DNA from: Pseudomonadota bacterium
Lineage (GTDB): Bacteria; Pseudomonadota; Gammaproteobacteria; Burkholderiales; Burkholderiaceae_D
DNA: 29,909 nucleotides
Direction of reading: 5' to 3'
Assembly (NCBI GenBank): GCA_023409175.1
Contig: JAEYIG010000212.1
Coordinates: forward strand, 1 to 29,909
Shown: one piece after another, positions 26,264 through 29,909 of the stretch
Layout: each line of letters starts with the position of its first letter
How positions within the stretch are numbered: the first letter of the stretch is position 1
The notes under the pieces: model-generated
The model's database searches: none
The model's input: only the letters and a program-made list of their open reading frames with translations
What the model was told of the DNA's origin: nothing
Made by a program: the position numbers and the translations under genes

Positions 26264-27010
26264 TTAAAAAGCACGCCTGACCCGCTCCAGATCTTCAGGC
26301 GTGTCGACACCCGCTTCAGGAATCTTCTCCGTCACATGGACCGCAATGGGATAACCGTGCCAAAGCACCCTTAGCTGTTCCAGGGATTCAATTTGCTCAA
26401 TCGGAGAAATCGACAAGGAAGAATACGTCTGCAAAAAATCGTTGCGGAATGCATACAGACCGATGTGACGCAAGGCATTGAAAGGATTGGGAAAGGCCTT
26501 TTCGGGTTTTGAATAACCGTCGCGGTACCAGGGAATGGCCGCCCGTGAAAAATAAAGCGCCTTGTTGAACCGGTCCAGCACGACCTTGACGAAATTGGGA
26601 TTGAATATTTCCTCGGGTTGTTCCATCCGGTGCGCCGCTGTCGCCATCGGCACGTTTTCCGAAACAAGCATCGCCGTCGCCGATATCAGTTCGGGATCGA
26701 TCAACGGCTCATCACCCTGAACATTGACGACCACGTCGGATGTGGCCCATTTCATTTTCGAGGACACTTCCGCAATCCTGTCCGTTCCCGAAACGTGGTC
26801 TTTTCTCGTCAGCACGGCTTTCACCGCATGCTTTTCGCAGGCATCGACAATCGACTGGTCGTCGGTGGCCACAATGATGTCTTTCGCTCCCGCCAGAACG
26901 GCCCGTTCGGCCACCCTGACAACCATCGGTTTACCGCCAATATCGGCAAGCGGCTTGTTCGGCAGACGGGTTGAAGCCAGTCGTGCCGGAATAACGACAT
27001 AAAAGGACAT
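26264..27010 (-). CDS. kdsB: 3-deoxy-manno-octulosonate cytidylyltransferase
   Basis: KdsB activates Kdo with CTP to give CMP-Kdo for the inner core of lipopolysaccharide. The 248-residue protein has the nucleotide-binding start [36 protein letters not shown] in the middle and the late segment [15 protein letters not shown] near the C-terminus, all conserved in KdsB. It is 26 bases after the Trm112-like gene in the order lpxK-Trm112-kdsB, which is widespread in Gram-negative bacteria and supports the assignment. The ATG at 27010 has no strong Shine-Dalgarno sequence. Confidence 0.96.
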   Translation of the reverse strand: MSFYVVIPARLASTRLPNKPLADIGGKPMVVRVAERAVLAGAKDIIVATDDQSIVDACEKHAVKAVLTRKDHVSGTDRIAEVSSKMKWATSDVVVNVQGDEPLIDPELISATAMLVSENVPMATAAHRMEQPEEIFNPNFVKVVLDRFNKALYFSRAAIPWYRDGYSKPEKAFPNPFNALRHIGLYAFRNDFLQTYSSLSISPIEQIESLEQLRVLWHGYPIAVHVTEKIPEAGVDTPEDLERVRRAF

Positions 27011-27036
27011 GTTCGATCAATAAAAAAGATAATAAT

Positions 27037-27219
27037 TCAGTATTTTTCAGGCAGGCCTTCCACTTCACGGGCCTGATCTGCCCACATGATGGGAATGCCG
27101 TCGCGTATGGGATAAGCCAGCCTGTCAGCACGACAGATCAGCTCCTGTTTTTCCTTGTCGTATTGCAATTTGCCCTTGCATATCGGGCAAACCAGTATCT
27201 CAAGCAAGTCTGCATTCAC
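27037..27219 (-). CDS. Trm112/YcaR-family small protein, GTG start
   Basis: A 60-residue protein with [14 protein letters not shown] (C11, C14) and a third cysteine, C29, in [20 protein letters not shown], closely matching the YcaR/UPF0434 pattern. Eukaryotic Trm112 activates several methyltransferases; the bacterial role is unclear. The start is a GTG at 27219 with GGAG just upstream, and it overlaps the last 20 bases of lpxK in another frame, so translation is probably coupled. The position between lpxK and kdsB is conserved in many proteobacteria. Confidence 0.93.
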   Translation of the reverse strand: MNADLLEILVCPICKGKLQYDKEKQELICRADRLAYPIRDGIPIMWADQAREVEGLPEKY

Positions 27220-28258
27220 GGCATTTCTCCACTAACCGGTGTTCCAGCTCATCATTATTATCGATTTCGACACGTGCAGGAACCACCCATATCCGTTCAT
27301 CGGACATTATTTCGTCAATTTGCGCACATTTGACTGCGTCCTTTTCGGTAATCAGGATAATGTCGGCATCCAATTTACTGAAAGGGTTGGGCGAATAAGC
27401 GAAATGATCGGGTAATGGCATTTCCGCAAAATCCAGCCGTGCCATCCTTAAGGATGCGAAAAAACGCGAAGGGTTGCCGATTCCGGCTGCAGCGGTTATT
27501 TTCAACCGCCGTTCAGAAGAACCTGCCTTGAACTCCTCCAGTTTCCTGATCCGGGTACGGTCTTTCAGCTGCTCTGCCCTGTCTGTCATCATCCGCATCA
27601 GATACATGTCGGCCACATAAATGGGATTGCCGGGTGCCGGGCTGTTATTCCCGTTGATGACGGTAAAATCCCTCCGCCGTGAAACCGGCTCCCGCAAAGG
27701 GCCTGCCGGCAACATCCACCCGTTCCCCCCTCCACGGCCATCAAACAACATGATTTCGATATCCCGGGCCAAAGCGTAATGTTGCATCCCGTCGTCTGAA
27801 ATAATGATATCGACCTCAGGATACTGATTCAGAAGGTATTCGCCAGCTTTGACCCGGTTCCTGCAAACGACGAGCGGACATCCGGTTTTGGAAACGATCA
27901 GCAAGGGTTCATCGCCCGTCCGACTTGTTTTGGATTGGTCCGTCACCAGTAGTGGATCGTCATTTGACGTGCCATATCCTCTTGAAATGACACCGGGATG
28001 AAAACCTGCGTTCCGGAGCATTTCGACAATCCGGATAACCAGAGGCGTTTTCCCCGTCCCGCCCACGAAAACGTTTCCGACAATCAGGACGGGAACCGGC
28101 AGGCGGGATGACTTGAACCATCCGTTTGCATAAGCAAAACGGCGGAAAGCGACGACAGCACGGAAAAGAAGAGACAACGGCCACAGCAGGACGGAGATTA
28201 CCCCCCGTTTCAGCCAGATGGCCATCCATCTATTTGCCGTGCTGTTCGATTTGCTCAA
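27200..28258 (-). CDS. lpxK: Tetraacyldisaccharide 4'-kinase (lipid A synthesis), TTG start
   Basis: LpxK phosphorylates the 4' position of the lipid A disaccharide, making lipid IVA at the cytoplasmic face of the inner membrane. The 352-residue product has an N-terminal membrane-anchoring hydrophobic segment (about 20-38), then the P-loop [12 protein letters not shown] (61-72), SRGYG and [14 protein letters not shown]. The TTG at 28258 follows AGAGGA at normal distance and gives the longer N-terminus; an ATG at 28225 (codon 12) lacks a ribosome-binding site but remains possible. It lies 40 bases after exbD and overlaps the Trm112-like gene. Confidence 0.94.
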   Translation of the reverse strand: MSKSNSTANRWMAIWLKRGVISVLLWPLSLLFRAVVAFRRFAYANGWFKSSRLPVPVLIVGNVFVGGTGKTPLVIRIVEMLRNAGFHPGVISRGYGTSNDDPLLVTDQSKTSRTGDEPLLIVSKTGCPLVVCRNRVKAGEYLLNQYPEVDIIISDDGMQHYALARDIEIMLFDGRGGGNGWMLPAGPLREPVSRRRDFTVINGNNSPAPGNPIYVADMYLMRMMTDRAEQLKDRTRIRKLEEFKAGSSERRLKITAAAGIGNPSRFFASLRMARLDFAEMPLPDHFAYSPNPFSKLDADIILITEKDAVKCAQIDEIMSDERIWVVPARVEIDNNDELEHRLVEKCRECRLA

Positions 28259-28298
28259 AAAGTCCTCTTCTATCCGGATATCCTGTGTGAAAGCTTTG

Positions 28299-28727
28299 TC
28301 ATTCAGATGTCATCCGGGTCGCAAACGTAATCCGGTCAAGCCCGGCCAGTCGTGCGGCTTCCAGTACATGAATGACATTCTGATGATGGGCCGCACCATC
28401 GGCAGAAATGATGACGACAGGCCCTTTCCCGCCTTCTGTCTGCGGCACACGTTTTTTCATTTCGGCCGCCAGTTGGGATGGGCTGACGTAAGGGATACGT
28501 TCATTATTGATGGCAAAACTCCCGTTGGCACCTACCGATATGTTCAATTCGACCAGACGCTGCGGTACTTTTTCGGCATTCGCCGTCGGCAAGGTAATCT
28601 GCAATTCGGAAAATTTGCTGTATGTTGTGGTCACCATCAGAAAAATCAGGATGACCAGAAGCACATCAATAAAAGGAATCAGATTGATTTCAGGCTGCTC
28701 ATGGTTTTTTCCCCGACGAAAATTCAT
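28299..28727 (-). CDS. exbD: ExbD/TolR-family biopolymer transport protein
   Basis: A 142-residue protein with a short cytoplasmic N-terminus, one transmembrane segment (about 19-35) carrying the proton-path aspartate (D21 in INLIPFIDVLLVILIFLMV) and a periplasmic domain. With ExbB it forms a proton-driven motor that energises TonB-type or Tol-type functions. The ATG at 28727 follows AAGGGG at good spacing; a GTG two codons upstream (28733) is less well placed. It is 21 bases after exbB, and lpxK follows 40 bases later. No tonB or tolA is in the window, so the partner is unknown. Confidence 0.92.
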   Translation of the reverse strand: MNFRRGKNHEQPEINLIPFIDVLLVILIFLMVTTTYSKFSELQITLPTANAEKVPQRLVELNISVGANGSFAINNERIPYVSPSQLAAEMKKRVPQTEGGKGPVVIISADGAAHHQNVIHVLEAARLAGLDRITFATRMTSE

Positions 28728-28748
28728 GCTCACCCCTTTCTTTCCCGA

Positions 28749-29351
28749 TTAACGCAAGGAACAGATCACGTCGACAAGCCTTGCCGACTGCCGTTCCATC
28801 TCGATCAGAAAACTGTCAACCAATGCCCGGAAATGGCGGTAAAAGACGAGCGTCGGCATCGCGATCAGCAAACCGAATCCGGTATTGTACAGGGCGACGG
28901 AAATCCCGTGCGCCAGTTCGGCCGGATTGGCTCCCGCAGCCGTCTGGGAACCGAAAATTTCGATCATCCCGACAACCGTCCCGAACAGGCCCATCAACGG
29001 AGCCAGCGTGGCGATCGTTCCGATCGTCGTCAAAAAGCGTTCCATCTGGAGAGCGACACTGCGACCGGTTTCCTCCATCGCTTCCTTCATATTGTCGCGG
29101 GAAACATCGGCATGCTGGATACCGGTCGCAAGAACCATTCCCAATAACGACCCCTTTTCCAGTTTTTCCATGACCGCCGCGTCAATACGGCCTTCGCGAC
29201 ACTCCCGAATGACCTGCTCCAGCAATCCAGGAGGCAATATCTTGCGACGTCTCAAATAAATGAGGCGTTCAATAATCAGGGCCAAGGCTATGACCGATGC
29301 AATCAGCAAAAACCAGATCGGCCATCCCGCCGCTTGAATAATAGAAAACAC
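28749..29351 (-). CDS. exbB: ExbB/TolQ/MotA-family proton channel protein, GTG start
   Basis: A 200-residue inner-membrane protein with three transmembrane segments: near the N-terminus (about 8-28), then a pair after a cytoplasmic domain (about 108-132, containing TLAPLMGLFGTVVGM, and about 150-175, containing YNTGFGLLIAMPTL). These two are the family's conserved channel helices. It is the ExbB partner of the ExbD encoded next. The GTG at 29351 follows a strong GGAGG; no ATG is closer. TolQ is a possible alternative, but the pairing with a single ExbD next to lpxK fits an ExbBD pair of the kind common in betaproteobacteria. Confidence 0.92.
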   Translation of the reverse strand: MFSIIQAAGWPIWFLLIASVIALALIIERLIYLRRRKILPPGLLEQVIRECREGRIDAAVMEKLEKGSLLGMVLATGIQHADVSRDNMKEAMEETGRSVALQMERFLTTIGTIATLAPLMGLFGTVVGMIEIFGSQTAAGANPAELAHGISVALYNTGFGLLIAMPTLVFYRHFRALVDSFLIEMERQSARLVDVICSLR

Positions 29352-29399
29352 TTAAGCCTCCAGATGAAAATCGAAACCGTTTATCAGTCAGCCTGCATT

Positions 29400-29909
29400 T
29401 TATAATCCGAGCCGTTTTCTCATATTGTCGATGGCATTTTTAACCTGCGCGGGAGCCGTTCCACCGATGTGATCCCGTGCCTTGACGGAACCTTCAAGAG
29501 TCAGTATTTCCAGAACGTCCGCTTCGATCAGGTTTGAAAATTCTTTCATCTGATCCAGTGTCATTTCACTCAGGTCGCAACCTTTTTCCACACAGAACCG
29601 GACTGCCCTTGCGACAACCTCATGTGCATCACGGAATGGCAACCCTTTTTTGACCAGATAATCGGCCAGGTCGGTTGCAGTGGCATACCCCTGAAAAGCA
29701 GCCTGACGCATCATTTCCGGTTTGACCGTAATCGCGCTGACCATATCCGCAAAAATACGCAAAGTGTCCGATACCGTATCGACTGTATCGAAAAGCGGTT
29801 CCTTGTCTTCCTGATTGTCCTTGTTGTATGCCAGCGGCTGTCCTTTCATCAGGACCAGCAGTCCCATCAGGTGCCCGGTGACACGGCCTGTCTTCCCTCT
29901 TGCCAGTTC
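29400..29909 (-). CDS. argH: Argininosuccinate lyase, C-terminal part
   Basis: The frame is open from the TAA at 29400-29402 to the window edge and gives the last 169 residues of ArgH, roughly a third of the usual 460. Visible features are [16 protein letters not shown], then [20 protein letters not shown] just downstream, and the C-terminal helical region around [15 protein letters not shown]. ArgH splits argininosuccinate into arginine and fumarate, the last step of arginine synthesis. The signature GSSxMPQKxNP loop should lie just outside the window. Only 48 bases separate it from exbB on the same strand, with no clear terminator. Confidence 0.95.
   Translation of the reverse strand, partial: ELARGKTGRVTGHLMGLLVLMKGQPLAYNKDNQEDKEPLFDTVDTVSDTLRIFADMVSAITVKPEMMRQAAFQGYATATDLADYLVKKGLPFRDAHEVVARAVRFCVEKGCDLSEMTLDQMKEFSNLIEADVLEILTLEGSVKARDHIGGTAPAQVKNAIDNMRKRLGL

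Noticed and set aside
28218..29147. A 309-codon plus-strand frame across lpxK, exbD and exbB
   Set aside because: It runs antisense through three well-supported genes and has His/Arg/Gln-rich shadow composition.

Overview
The window looks like a core-chromosome segment of a betaproteobacterium of the order Burkholderiales. From memory of the proteins and of the moderate GC content (about half, by eye) it best fits the Oxalobacteraceae, and Oxalobacter in particular. That genus call is inference: no rRNA or marker search was possible. Almost every base is coding, and I see no insertion sequences, prophage, CRISPR, tRNA or rRNA.

Layout. 1-1074: 3' part of ychF, closed by a terminator shared with the convergent genes beyond it. 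1130-5370 (minus): an envelope M16 peptidase pair, rsmD, coaD and a YfhL-type ferredoxin. 5442-9225 (plus): ftsY-ftsE-ftsX, then rpoH with its own CIRCE-bearing promoter. 9247-10098 (minus): a BioC-like methyltransferase. 10192-11440 (plus): comF-trmL. 11508-15471 (minus): grpE-dnaK-dnaJ, read from a near-consensus sigma-32 promoter. 15582-18180 (minus): nadK-recN. 18509-19531 (plus): hrcA. 19545-20375 (minus): pyrF. 20427-21341 (plus): a DMT transporter. 21367-22977 (minus): a PAS-PAS-GGDEF diguanylate cyclase with a receiver-like N-terminus. 23210-29909 (minus): argH-exbB-exbD-lpxK-Trm112-kdsB-adk-hppA, a long co-oriented run for arginine synthesis, envelope energisation, lipid A/Kdo synthesis, nucleotide balance and a proton-pumping pyrophosphatase.

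The most connected theme is heat-shock control. The sigma-32 gene (rpoH), its targets (grpE-dnaK-dnaJ) and the repressor gene hrcA lie within about 11 kb. A perfect CIRCE operator (the HrcA site) sits in the likely rpoH promoter. The chaperone operon has a strong sigma-32 promoter and no CIRCE. A weaker sigma-32-like site and a long inverted repeat precede hrcA. This reads as a cascade in which HrcA sets the supply of sigma-32 and sigma-32 drives DnaK, DnaJ and GrpE, possibly with feedback onto hrcA.

I found no clearly novel multi-gene system. The second-look items are regulatory elements (rpoH, hrcA, the grpE-dnaK spacer) and protein details (a paired active and inactive M16 protease, a diguanylate cyclase without its inhibitory-site arginine, and a predicted K+-independent H+-pyrophosphatase with an extra C-terminal tail).
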